A DNA stretch of 18,191 bases from Victivallales bacterium (lineage in GTDB: Bacteria > Verrucomicrobiota > Lentisphaeria > Oligosphaerales > Oligosphaeraceae): contig JAFRLP010000598.1 in the NCBI GenBank assembly GCA_017431185.1, positions 1-18,191 on the forward strand, in the 5' to 3' direction. Shown in pieces: positions 7,375-15,047 of the stretch. The translations under genes were made by a program, and so were the position numbers. How positions within the stretch are numbered: the first letter of the stretch is position 1; each line of letters begins with the position of its first letter. The notes under the pieces were generated by a model, which worked only from the letters and a program-made list of their open reading frames with translations, did no database searches and had not been told where the DNA came from.

Positions 7375-8160
7375 TCAGGGGCAATCACGAACGATTCTCT
7401 GGATGGAGAGTGAACGCCCCGTCGTCTCCTCCACCTGCACCAGTGTGGCGTGCAGTCGAATGTCCTTCTCCACCACAGTGAAGCGGCTGGGGAGACCTGT
7501 CGTGTAGCGCCGTATCACCGCCTGGATGTCACGCCCCAGAATCGAGTCCCGCGCCCCGACCATGCCGACATCGCACTGGAAGGCGGTGCCTCCCTGAAAA
7601 ATCTGTTCGTCCGCCGTGGGAACATGGGTGTGGGTGCCCAGGACCGCGCTCACGCGTCCGTCCAGATGACGCCCCAGCGCGATTTTATCGCTGGTGGCCT
7701 CGGCGTGGAAATCGACGAGGATGACGGGCGTTTCACGGCGCAGTTCCGCGATGGCGCGGTCTGCGCAGGCAAAGGGGTCGTCACTGGGCAGTGCCATGAA
7801 GGTTCGCCCCAGCAGGTTGAGCACACCGACTTTGAGTCCGTTGGCGGCCGCGAATATGCCAAAGCCGATGCCTGGCTGGGCAGGGGAGACGTTGGCGGGG
7901 CGAACCAGATTGGACAGGGAGGCTATCTCCTGGTCAAAGCCCTTCTGGTCCCAGGTGTGGTCTCCGCCCGTGAAAACATCCACTCCGCATCCGTCAAGTT
8001 CGCGGATGGTCTTGCTGGTGAAGCCGTTGCCTCCAGCCATGTTCTCGCCGTTGGCGATGCAGAAGGCGCAACCGAATTCCTCACGCAGGGCAGGCAGCAG
8101 AGACTTGACTGCCCGACGCCCGCCTTCACCCACTATGTCACCGATAAACAGGATGTTCAC
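7375..8160 (-). CDS. ymdB: YmdB-type metallophosphoesterase (TIGR00282 family)
   Basis: 261 residues, the family's usual length. The GTG at 8158-8160 is preceded by GGAG with a 10-nt spacing. Metal-site motifs are present in order: D8 in FIGDIVG, E39/N40 in GENMAGG, D67/H68 in GGDHTWD, H152 in DFHAEATSDK, and H177/H179 in GTHTHVPTAD. Bacillus YmdB is a di-iron 2',3'-cyclic-nucleotide phosphodiesterase affecting biofilm and motility decisions. At position 67, where the Bacillus protein has Asn, this protein has Asp; that may change metal affinity. It is the first gene of the run ymdB-nrdR-ATP-cone-MFS-rhamnosidase, with nrdR starting 28 nt downstream. Confidence 0.93.
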   Translation of the reverse strand: MNILFIGDIVGEGGRRAVKSLLPALREEFGCAFCIANGENMAGGNGFTSKTIRELDGCGVDVFTGGDHTWDQKGFDQEIASLSNLVRPANVSPAQPGIGFGIFAAANGLKVGVLNLLGRTFMALPSDDPFACADRAIAELRRETPVILVDFHAEATSDKIALGRHLDGRVSAVLGTHTHVPTADEQIFQGGTAFQCDVGMVGARDSILGRDIQAVIRRYTTGLPSRFTVVEKDIRLHATLVQVEETTGRSLSIQRIVRDCP

Positions 8161-8221
8161 TTCGCCTGCACTCCAGGAAGACTCGCCATGCCCATGGCCC
8201 GATACCTTGGGCGACTATAAT

Positions 8222-8249
8222 AATGTAAGCGAATATCTCCTTTTCGCAA
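8222..8249 (-). promoter_or_regulatory. Candidate promoter for the ymdB-nrdR operon
   Basis: In the 211-bp gap ahead of ymdB the minus strand carries TTGCGA (8244-8249), a 16-bp spacer and TACATT (8222-8227), within an AT-rich patch that also contains TATTATAG just downstream. The match is only partial; the A/T skew against GC-rich surroundings is the better evidence. Confidence 0.35.
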
Positions 8250-8371
8250 GTGAAAGGAACCTTTTTTTCGACTGTAAAAATGGGTATTGTTGTGATCTTT
8301 CCGCGACTGACACAGACCGCGTGTGCGCGGCCAATACGGCACCTGGTCAATTTCAGTCGCCGAAAGTTCCT

Positions 8372-10474
8372 TCAGCGCCTGGGGAGCAAATCCTGTTCAA
8401 TGACGAGCACGTCGTCAAACAGGACTCTGCCTTTCTTGGGGTCGGTGTTGAGGGTCAGAAAAACGGAGAGACTGCCCTGTTCCGCTTCAATGTCCTCAAA
8501 GACGGCGCGATACCATTCGCCGCCCGTGTCACCCAAACGGTAGAGCGTGGCTTTTTTCCCCTCTGGCTTGTACCAGATATGGACCATATCCGCTCCGTCT
8601 GTGGTCTTGACTGCTGCCAGGACGGCGTATTTCTTGCCTTTGTCAAGATTTTTGGCATCCATGATGAACCGTCCCCAACCTGGGCGGATGACGGTGATGC
8701 AGCCCGCCTTGGAGCCGTGATACGCCTCGCCCTCTGCAACGCTGTATTGGAATTCTCCCTGTCCCTGGTACTGGAGGGTATTGGGATTGATCTCCTCCAT
8801 GCCTTTCTCGAAGTCCCCATTGGGAAGCCGATTTGCCTCCCGCATCTGTTCGGTCACAAAGTCCTGCTTGGCTGGGAACCACATTCGGGGAGTGCGTGCC
8901 AACTGCATGAATTTCTCCTTCTCCCAGTGAACCCTGGTGAGAATGCGCGGAGTGTCCGCTACCGCCTTCTCCGCACTATCCAGCAATGCAAGCGCCTGCT
9001 TGACGATGGGGGCGGCATATTCGGCGATGCGTCCAATGTCATCCAGGTTCTGGCCTGTCTGGGCGATGCGCTGGTTAAGCAGACGGTAGTAGTTGAACAT
9101 GGAAGCGGCGGCGGGACCGTACATCCCGTTGCAGAACTCCTTGGCAAGGGCCTGTGTGTCCTGATAGGGGTCCCAGGCGAGTCTGGCGCGCAGATATTCG
9201 GTAAGGGGGGACGGGAAAAGCCCCTCGAAGAATAAACCGCAGAGTTTCAGGTCGGCGTAGAACCTGACATCGGCTGCGAGTATGTCATCGAAGGGATGGA
9301 GCCAGCCATTGAAGAACACCTTGTGCCCCATCTCGCGGGAGACGACCTGACCTGGAAACGACGTGGCCCATTTTACCAGGCGGTCATGGTAAACCTTGTT
9401 CGCGGGATCGGTCATTGGCTTGGCGTAATTGCGGTCATTGTGGCAGACCGCGACGCCCAGGTTGCTCGGCAATGAAAATGGCGGTGGCTCCTCGTGGTTG
9501 CCGTAAGCCCCGATGGAGAAGAGTACGTCTGGCCGAACCTTGCAGACCGCCTCGACCATTTCGGAGGCGAACTTGAACACGCGGTCGTTGGGATCTTCCA
9601 AGTAGGCGCGGCAGATTTCGCAGTCGCAGTATCCTCCCCCGTCGTTGGCTTCCAGGGGCAGAGTGTTCATCAGCGGGTTCTTTGCCAGGTAGTCGAACAT
9701 ATTGGCGAGGATATGCTTGCGGAGTTCCGCATTGCCGATGCACAACTGGGAGTGTGTCCACCTGGGCGGCCCGCTCAAGGGAGGGGGCGTGCGTTTGCCG
9801 TCCAGCAGGGGATTCCATTCCAGATGCTCGTTGAGGGCTTTGCGTCCTGACCAGAATCCCCAGGAGTGGGTGCTGAAGAACGGGCGAATGCCACGGGCGT
9901 GCATTTCGCCGATGGCGAAATAGCCAGGCGGATTGGCGGAACGGTAGCGCCAGCCGTTGAATGCCATCCAGTGGAACAGGCGGTCGTAGTCCTTCGGGAA
10001 CGAGTGCATGGACATTCTGGAGAAGAACGGCTTGGGCGTGGAAATGCCTTCTGGTGCGGTGACCGTGCGCCGTTGCGGAATCTCCAGCCACATCTCCTCC
10101 ATGAACGGCCAGAGGACGCCCTGATTGCGCAGAAAGGCATATACCGCCTGAAGGGGGCCGAACTCGACATCGCCGCCATCCAAAGAGAGGCTCTTGCCGT
10201 CGCAGGCAATCCGCACCTGCGTCGGTGCCAGACCGTCTTTGGCGAAGCCAATGAGGATGGGGTTGGGCACATTGCGGTCAGCGCCGACTTTGAGTTCCGC
10301 GCCGCTCATCCTGCGGATGAATTCAGCCAATTCCGTGGCTGCGTATTTCTGTTCCCTGGTGTGTTTTTCGGGCAGGACAATGCTGGAGACAGGCACACCG
10401 TCCTGCACCAGAACAAAATCGGCCTGCGACAGGAACGGAAGAAGGGCAAGCAGGAGCAGGAGAAATTTGCGCAT
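8372..10474 (-). CDS. Secreted DUF4838 protein (glycoside-hydrolase-like, alpha-glucuronidase-related architecture)
   Basis: 700 residues. A signal peptide is clear (MRKFLLLLLALLPFLSQADF). Residues about 20-130 resemble the N-terminal alpha/beta domain seen before catalytic barrels in GH67/GH20-like enzymes (YAATELAEFIRRMSGAEL, ILIGFA, GPLQAVYAFLRNQGVLWPF). Residues about 150-440 are the DUF4838 region, with the conserved LPLEANDGGGYCDCEICRAY segment and SIGAYGNHEEPP. A helical linker and a C-terminal jelly-roll-like domain from about 575 (RLPNGDFEKGM...FDDVLVIEQ) follow. DUF4838 proteins are thought to act on complex glycans, but no reaction is proven. The ATG lies 14 nt after the pseudopilin stop, with GAGG ahead, so it is probably expressed from the pseudopilin promoter. 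Confidence 0.85.
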   Translation of the reverse strand: MRKFLLLLLALLPFLSQADFVLVQDGVPVSSIVLPEKHTREQKYAATELAEFIRRMSGAELKVGADRNVPNPILIGFAKDGLAPTQVRIACDGKSLSLDGGDVEFGPLQAVYAFLRNQGVLWPFMEEMWLEIPQRRTVTAPEGISTPKPFFSRMSMHSFPKDYDRLFHWMAFNGWRYRSANPPGYFAIGEMHARGIRPFFSTHSWGFWSGRKALNEHLEWNPLLDGKRTPPPLSGPPRWTHSQLCIGNAELRKHILANMFDYLAKNPLMNTLPLEANDGGGYCDCEICRAYLEDPNDRVFKFASEMVEAVCKVRPDVLFSIGAYGNHEEPPPFSLPSNLGVAVCHNDRNYAKPMTDPANKVYHDRLVKWATSFPGQVVSREMGHKVFFNGWLHPFDDILAADVRFYADLKLCGLFFEGLFPSPLTEYLRARLAWDPYQDTQALAKEFCNGMYGPAAASMFNYYRLLNQRIAQTGQNLDDIGRIAEYAAPIVKQALALLDSAEKAVADTPRILTRVHWEKEKFMQLARTPRMWFPAKQDFVTEQMREANRLPNGDFEKGMEEINPNTLQYQGQGEFQYSVAEGEAYHGSKAGCITVIRPGWGRFIMDAKNLDKGKKYAVLAAVKTTDGADMVHIWYKPEGKKATLYRLGDTGGEWYRAVFEDIEAEQGSLSVFLTLNTDPKKGRVLFDDVLVIEQDLLPRR

Positions 10475-10488
10475 TGGAGTGGCCTCGA

Positions 10489-11193
10489 TTATTGCAGGAA
10501 CGGAGCCTGGTAGTTGCTGTTGTCACCCTTGTTATAGACACGTCGGGTGGAGGTGACGTGGCAGTCGTAGAGGGAGACGTTCACCTCGACGTTGTTCCCG
10601 TGGCGCCAGCCAAACTTGTCTGGAGTGGTGTCGGTCGAGTAAATCGGATAGGAGGTCGAATTTGTGTTGTCTTTGGGAACCCAGAAGGCAGGGGATGCCG
10701 TGTCCGCGAACAATGCCAGCGAGGATGGATACTTTAGCGCGACGCCATTGTTGACGGCCTTGATGTTCTTGTAGTTGTAGAACAGGTTGTGCCCGTAGCT
10801 TGTGAAGTCGTGTCCCATATCGATTCCTGATTTCCAGGGGGTGCGTCCCGCCTCGCTGGGGCAGACGTAGGCCTTGGGGTCGGAAAGATATTTCTGGTTG
10901 TACAGGCGCAGCCCCCAGGTCTGGCCGTTTTTGCCGTCGTTCTGGTTCACGCTGAGGCACCAGTCCTCGTTGTCCGTGAGGTACATCGAGTAGGCGAATG
11001 CAATCTGGCGCAGGTTTGACTTGCAGTTGGTGTCCCGCGCCTTCCCACGCGCCTTGCTCAAGGCAGGCAAAAGCATTGACGCCAGAATGGCGATGATGGC
11101 TATGACGACCAATAACTCAATGAGTGTGAAGAACTTACGCCTCTCGTTGCGGGTGCCCCATGCGATTGCTCTGGTGCAGATGTTTGAGTTCAT
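10489..11193 (-). CDS. Type IV pilin / type II secretion pseudopilin-like protein
   Basis: 234 residues. The class III leader is [20 protein letters not shown] at residues 17-36; the predicted cut is F21/F22, which puts E26 at mature position 5. The usual Gly at -1 is replaced by Phe. A 20-residue hydrophobic helix is followed by the soluble part with the common [21 protein letters not shown] start and a C-terminal [19 protein letters not shown] that resembles the H-G...DGHV end of this family. Such single pseudopilins are present in many copies in Lentisphaerota and Planctomycetota and usually stand beside a secreted enzyme gene, as here with DUF4838. GGAG sits 8 nt before the ATG. Whether it forms fibres or tethers the neighbour is unknown. 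Confidence 0.93.
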   Translation of the reverse strand: MNSNICTRAIAWGTRNERRKFFTLIELLVVIAIIAILASMLLPALSKARGKARDTNCKSNLRQIAFAYSMYLTDNEDWCLSVNQNDGKNGQTWGLRLYNQKYLSDPKAYVCPSEAGRTPWKSGIDMGHDFTSYGHNLFYNYKNIKAVNNGVALKYPSSLALFADTASPAFWVPKDNTNSTSYPIYSTDTTPDKFGWRHGNNVEVNVSLYDCHVTSTRRVYNKGDNSNYQAPFLQ

Positions 11194-11254
11194 GGAACGG
11201 TCTCCGATTGGTTAGGAAAATGGTATGCAAGGCGGTGCGCTGATCCGATAACTT

Positions 11255-11274
11255 GATATATTCTAGCATATATC
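11255..11274. promoter_or_regulatory. Inverted repeat over the pseudopilin -10 box, candidate operator
   Basis: GATATAT (11255-11261) and ATATATC (11268-11274) form a 7-bp inverted repeat with a 6-base centre. The centre and left arm overlap the -10 TAGAAT, so a dimeric regulator bound here would block the promoter. No regulator gene is adjacent. Confidence 0.45.
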
Positions 11275-11288
11275 TGAGAAAAAGTCAA
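11260..11288 (-). promoter_or_regulatory. Strong sigma-70-type promoter for the pseudopilin-DUF4838 unit
   Basis: On the minus strand TTGACT (11283-11288), a 17-bp spacer (11266-11282) and TAGAAT (11260-11265) each match five of six consensus bases at ideal spacing. The likely start is near 11253, giving a leader of about 60 nt before the ATG at 11193. Confidence 0.75.
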
Positions 11289-11361
11289 GTCTTTCCTGCA
11301 AGAAAAGTCCAAATCCGAATATCCTGCTTTCAAGGCAATGCTAAAATCTACTGTCTTAGCC

Positions 11362-11498
11362 CTAGTCAGAACCCCACCAGTTTTGACATGCATGGCCTCA
11401 GATTTGCCACTAGTGCCTGACGTGCAGGGCGTAAGTCCCCAACTTTCCCGCGAGCCCTTCATGGTTCGCGGATTGAAGCAGCCTGGGGTTCCGAATAG
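11362..11498. mobile_element. 137-bp dispersed repeat, left copy (MITE-like)
   Basis: Aligns end to end with 17788-17924, same orientation and same length, at roughly 79% identity by eye with two compensating single-base indels. The ends are inverted (CTAGTCAGAACCCCA left; TGGGGTTCCGAATAG right). A central hairpin at 11448-11471 pairs CCGCGAGCC with GGTTCGCGG. No coding capacity. No matching flanking direct repeat is seen here (AGCC left, GTAA right), so this copy looks older. It fills most of the gap between the pseudopilin promoter and the AAA-ATPase stop; the rest of that gap (11289-11361, 11499-11508) shows nothing recognisable. Confidence 0.75.
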
Positions 11499-11508
11499 GT
11501 AAAGTGTC

Positions 11509-13224
11509 TTATCCCTTTTCCACAGGCAAGCAGTCAGCGACCAGGCATTCTCGGCGGGAGCAGGCGAAGGCATAGCCTTGGACGCGGGTGTACTGTGCGC
11601 AGATGAGCGTGTCGTCGCCGTAACGGCGTTCCTTGAACTGGCGCACGGCGGCCTTGAGCGTCTCCGCCAGACGGTCTGGGACGGCGGTGGTCTTCACCTC
11701 AATGAGCACGCATCGCGAGTAGTCCTTGGCGGCGACCATGAGGTCAACGTAGCCGTCTCCTGCGGGGTAATCGGAGAATACGTCGAAGTCCGCCGAGGCC
11801 CCCGCGAGAATGCCGTGCAGGAACGCCTGGTAGAACTCCCCATGGAAATTTCTGCTGGAGATGAGGCTGGAGAGAAGGCGGCTCAGGTGTTCGCTGGCTC
11901 TCCCTGTGTCGCCGTCCAGCAGTGCGTCCAGCAACGGAACGCCGACTTTGACAGGGCGGTAGTCCTTCTTCAGCCAGGACATGAACCGCTCGGCTATGGC
12001 CTCATGCACCTCATGGTTGGGGATGCGCATCAGCGCGGACTTCGCGCCTGGGGGAACTGGGGCGGACGGCTTCAGGTAGCCCGTGAAAAGCATCGTGCAC
12101 CAGAGCACATCTGGGTCACTTCCGAATTCGCTGTAAACCGTGTTTTCGGTGATGGGCAGTTCGACATCGCCACCGTCGAGCAGTTCCTGCATCTGCCTGG
12201 TAGTCCGTGCGCTGCGGTCGGAGAGAAGCAGACTTCGGATGATGTCGTTGCCGGAGGTGTTAATCCAGTGCCCTGCGGCCTGCGGGGTGTGCTTTGGGTC
12301 TTCCAGCGTGCCCGACACGAAGAAGGCGACGCTCAGGGGATTGTAGATTTCGGTCTCCCCGAACAGGTAGCCGTCATACCACTGGCGGACGATTTCCCTG
12401 CACTCCTGAAGTCCGGCGGCCTCCAGGAACGCCTCCACCTCGTTGGCTGTGAAGCCAAAGCGCTCGCTGCCCGGGCCAGTGTTCAGGATGGTGTTCACGT
12501 AGGGGTTGTTCAGCCCCGTGAAAATGCTCTCCTTGGCAATCTTAAGGCAGCCAGTGATGACCCCCCAGCGCAGATGCGGATTGTCCTTGAAGGTATCCAT
12601 CATCAGGGCACGGACAAATGGCAGCATCTCGTCGTAGAAGCCGTTGAGGAAGGCGTCCTGCAACGGCACGTCATACTCGTCCAGCAGGATGACGCAGGGC
12701 TGTTTGTAGTGCTGGTGAAGGAATGCGGCAAGGTCCTTCAGAATGCCGGGCGAGACAAGGGAGGTGGGTTGGCACTCCAGCATCTGAACTAAGGATGCAC
12801 GTGTCGGAAACAGAAGCGGGTTTGCCTCGTAGATGAATTGCGAAAAAGGATTTATGGCGTCCTTGACTGCAAATGCCAGAGCCTGTTGGTCGTTCTGGAT
12901 GTCCCTTTGTGAGCAATTCTTGAAGGAGAGGAAAATGACGGGGTACTTGCCCTGGTGCTGGCGACAGAGTTCCGTCTCGCGGGAGATGGCCAGTCCGTCG
13001 AACAGGTCGGCGTTCTCCTCGGCCTTCTGCACGTCAAAGAACGCCTGGAGCATGCTCTGGTTCAGGCTTTTGCCAAAACGGCGTGGACGCGTGTACAGGT
13101 TCACTTCGCGGTCATTCTGGATGATGTCGCGGATGAGCAAGGTCTTGTCCACGTAGTAACTGCCGTTCCGGATGAAGGCCGGAAAGTTGCTCGAAGAGGT
13201 CTGGACGCGGATGGGCGGTTTCAT
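11509..13224 (-). CDS. AAA-ATPase-like protein with C-terminal PD-(D/E)XK nuclease domain
   Basis: 571 residues in the arrangement of the widespread 'AAA-ATPase_like / PDDEXK_9' proteins. The N-terminus has FPAFIRNGSYYVDKT, then a shortened P-loop RPRRFGKSLNQS (G51, K52, S53). Walker B is VILLDEYDVPL near residue 180. A GERFGFTANEVEAFL-like linker (GSERFGFT) and QWYDGYLFGETEIYNPLSV follow, both hallmarks of the family. The nuclease core is VDLMV with D494 and IEVKTT with E509 and K511. AGGAGG lies 8-9 nt upstream of the ATG, a strong site, and the CBM-like gene stops 18 nt earlier. The role is unproven; these genes occur in multiple copies in gut anaerobes and are suspected of defence or selfish functions. 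It ends 10 nt before the 137-bp repeat. Confidence 0.92.
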   Translation of the reverse strand: MKPPIRVQTSSSNFPAFIRNGSYYVDKTLLIRDIIQNDREVNLYTRPRRFGKSLNQSMLQAFFDVQKAEENADLFDGLAISRETELCRQHQGKYPVIFLSFKNCSQRDIQNDQQALAFAVKDAINPFSQFIYEANPLLFPTRASLVQMLECQPTSLVSPGILKDLAAFLHQHYKQPCVILLDEYDVPLQDAFLNGFYDEMLPFVRALMMDTFKDNPHLRWGVITGCLKIAKESIFTGLNNPYVNTILNTGPGSERFGFTANEVEAFLEAAGLQECREIVRQWYDGYLFGETEIYNPLSVAFFVSGTLEDPKHTPQAAGHWINTSGNDIIRSLLLSDRSARTTRQMQELLDGGDVELPITENTVYSEFGSDPDVLWCTMLFTGYLKPSAPVPPGAKSALMRIPNHEVHEAIAERFMSWLKKDYRPVKVGVPLLDALLDGDTGRASEHLSRLLSSLISSRNFHGEFYQAFLHGILAGASADFDVFSDYPAGDGYVDLMVAAKDYSRCVLIEVKTTAVPDRLAETLKAAVRQFKERRYGDDTLICAQYTRVQGYAFACSRRECLVADCLPVEKG

Positions 13225-13242
13225 CGTTTCTTTCCTCCTGTT

Positions 13243-14034
13243 TTACATATTCTCGCGGATCGAGGGACGGCGGGCGTTGGCTGCCGTCGCCTCCTGCTTC
13301 GTGGCGCGGCGCAGTGAAAGATTGTCGAAATGGTAGTGTCCGTTGGGCCAGAAGGCATAGAGTTTGAGGAGCAGCCTCTGCGGACGGAACTGGGGGATGG
13401 AGGGCAGTTGGAAGCCCAACTCGAAATGCTGCCACTCGTTGCTTCCGTCCAGACGGCAGACCAGGGTGTGGCGGTAGCACATCAGGTAGTCTCCCTCACG
13501 GGATGGACGATACAGTTTGTCAGGGCCAAACATCTCGGAGTAGCCCACGCCATCCCCATAGTATTCGTGAAACCAGGAGGAGTCCTGCCCCGCCTTGGCG
13601 CCGGTCACCTTCTGGAAACCGCGCACAAAGACCATCGGGGCCGCCAGTTCGGTGCTCTTGAACTTGCTTTTGACGTCACAGGAGAGGATGAACCAGCGGT
13701 CATCCTTCTTCACATCGATGGGGGCTGCGTAGGCCCAGGCCCCCTCGTGCGCCCCCACCGTGTCGTATTGTCCGCCTTTGCCCGGGACTTTGTATGCATC
13801 GGGATGCTCCGCGTAGGCCTTCTTGTCCTTCTGGAGCACGCTGGTGTCGATATGGATGTGTCCGCCTGGATTGCCGCCATCCTTGTCCCATTTGGCGGTT
13901 ATGCCGTCCAGTTTTGCCCAATGGGATGGCTGACGCCCCTTGCCCTTCTCCAGCGAGCCGTTCTTGACCAGGCTATCCTCTGCGGTCAAGGCACTCAGGC
14001 AAGAGGCCAGCAATATGGCGGTCAGTGTTTTCAT
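13243..14034 (-). CDS. Secreted CBM-like (jelly-roll) protein of unknown function
   Basis: 263 residues. The ATG at 14032-14034 begins a signal peptide (MKTLTAILLASCLSALTAED) and overlaps the SGNH stop by four bases, with AGGTG upstream. The mature start LVKNGSLEKGKGRQPSHWAK and the end FWPNGHYHFDNLSLRRA are typical of CBM4/9-like or discoidin-like beta-sandwich modules, which often end with 'hfDnvsl'. No catalytic domain is visible, so it is probably a glycan-binding protein or a stand-alone accessory module. The charged C-terminal tail is short. Its coupling to the SGNH hydrolase suggests the two act on the same material. Confidence 0.8.
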   Translation of the reverse strand: MKTLTAILLASCLSALTAEDSLVKNGSLEKGKGRQPSHWAKLDGITAKWDKDGGNPGGHIHIDTSVLQKDKKAYAEHPDAYKVPGKGGQYDTVGAHEGAWAYAAPIDVKKDDRWFILSCDVKSKFKSTELAAPMVFVRGFQKVTGAKAGQDSSWFHEYYGDGVGYSEMFGPDKLYRPSREGDYLMCYRHTLVCRLDGSNEWQHFELGFQLPSIPQFRPQRLLLKLYAFWPNGHYHFDNLSLRRATKQEATAANARRPSIRENM

Positions 14035-14948
14035 CGTTTCACCTGCTGGTATTCCTGGACGGCGCGGTGCGCCATCTGGCGGAGAAACGCGCAATCCTCC
14101 TTGGAGACGGTCGGGGAGTCGTAGGCGAGCGCGGTGGCGGGGCGTCCAAACAGACTCTCGAACCAGACCGCCGCCTGCAGGTACTCCCCGCGTTCATTGA
14201 GGTGGATGTTGTCGGCGCGAATCTGAAGGCTGCCGTCCTCTTCTTTGCGCCAGAAAAATCTTCCAACGGGGTCGGATGCCTGCGGCGGGAGGTCGGGCCA
14301 GCGCAAGGCGGCGATTGCCTCGGCGGAACTCTCCTGGAACTTTCGGGCGTCATTCATGCGGGTGAGCCGCACCGCGTCCCCCGTGGGGATGACGCGAAAA
14401 CCGTATTTCTCAGCCAGGGCACGGTATGCCCCGACAATCCGCGTGTGCATCTCGTCCTGATGAAATCCCCATGTCGGTTCGCCAAGGCTCGTGATACGCG
14501 GGTCGTTGGCGCGATATGCCCAGGTCTGCTGGATGACGATTTCCGCCTGGGGCGCGTATTTGCGGATGGCCGCAATCAGTTCCTCCGCCCAAGGCTGGTA
14601 ACTTTCGGGCTCCCAGGAGCGCGGACTGGCCTGCTGGATGGTCACGATGTCCCATTTCTTATGGGTGAGTCCTTGCAGAAGGTTTCCTTTCCCCTCTCGC
14701 ACCGGCTTCTTCACGCCCGATTCCCAAACGGTGAATTTGTAGGGGTATTTTGCCTTGCCTGGCGCGGCCGCCTCATCCTCACGCAGATTCATCACGTGTC
14801 TTTCCAGCGGGCATCCTCCAATGTAAAGGCTGCCCAGGGTCAGACGGCATTCTGGAACGGTCGCCACCATTTGCGGTAGATTTTTCCCAACGCAGATGGA
14901 GAAACTGTTGCCAATCATCAACACGCTTAAGGTCATGGAGGCAAGCAT
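14031..14948 (-). CDS. SGNH-fold hydrolase, DUF4886-like (probable carbohydrate esterase)
   Basis: 305 residues from the ATG at 14946-14948; an in-frame TTG at 14954 and an ATG at 14936 are alternatives, and none has a good ribosome site. The block I motif VLMIGNSFS puts the nucleophile at S15, and the C-terminal ADNIHLNERG gives D246 and H249, the expected D-x-x-H of SGNH enzymes. WDIVTIQQASPRSW near residue 100 and VIQQTWAYR near 140 fit the DUF4886 pattern. No signal peptide is evident, unlike the coupled CBM-like protein; either it is cytoplasmic or the true start lies elsewhere. Family members remove acyl groups from sugars; the substrate here is unknown. Its stop overlaps the next start (ATGA). 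Confidence 0.85.
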   Translation of the reverse strand: MLASMTLSVLMIGNSFSICVGKNLPQMVATVPECRLTLGSLYIGGCPLERHVMNLREDEAAAPGKAKYPYKFTVWESGVKKPVREGKGNLLQGLTHKKWDIVTIQQASPRSWEPESYQPWAEELIAAIRKYAPQAEIVIQQTWAYRANDPRITSLGEPTWGFHQDEMHTRIVGAYRALAEKYGFRVIPTGDAVRLTRMNDARKFQESSAEAIAALRWPDLPPQASDPVGRFFWRKEEDGSLQIRADNIHLNERGEYLQAAVWFESLFGRPATALAYDSPTVSKEDCAFLRQMAHRAVQEYQQVKR

Positions 14949-14999
14949 AGTCAAATTGTGGTTGCAGGTGGTGGTTTGTCATTGAGGTGTGGATACTGT

Positions 15000-15033
15000 A
15001 ATCCATCCAGCCTGTTTTTCAACTGGATGGATT
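15000..15033. terminator. Strong hairpin after the PHP gene, terminator or processing signal
   Basis: AATCCATCCAG (15000-15010) and CTGGATGGATT (15023-15033) form a perfect 11-bp stem with a 12-base loop, starting 14 nt past the PHP stop. There is no T-run after the stem on the minus strand (the T-run is in the loop as read on the plus strand), so it is not a standard intrinsic terminator. It may pause transcription, protect the 3' end, or bind a regulator of the SGNH gene. Confidence 0.55.
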
Positions 15034-15047
15034 GCATTCCCCAAAGG

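Noticed and set aside
8250..8271. GAAAGGAACC followed by a T-run, resembling a plus-strand intrinsic terminator
   Set aside because: The stem is only 5 bp and no plus-strand gene ends here.
8138..8350. Short minus-strand ORFs in the ymdB leader region
   Set aside because: They overlap the ymdB start in another frame, lack ribosome sites and have no family resemblance; the 211-bp gap is better read as a promoter region.
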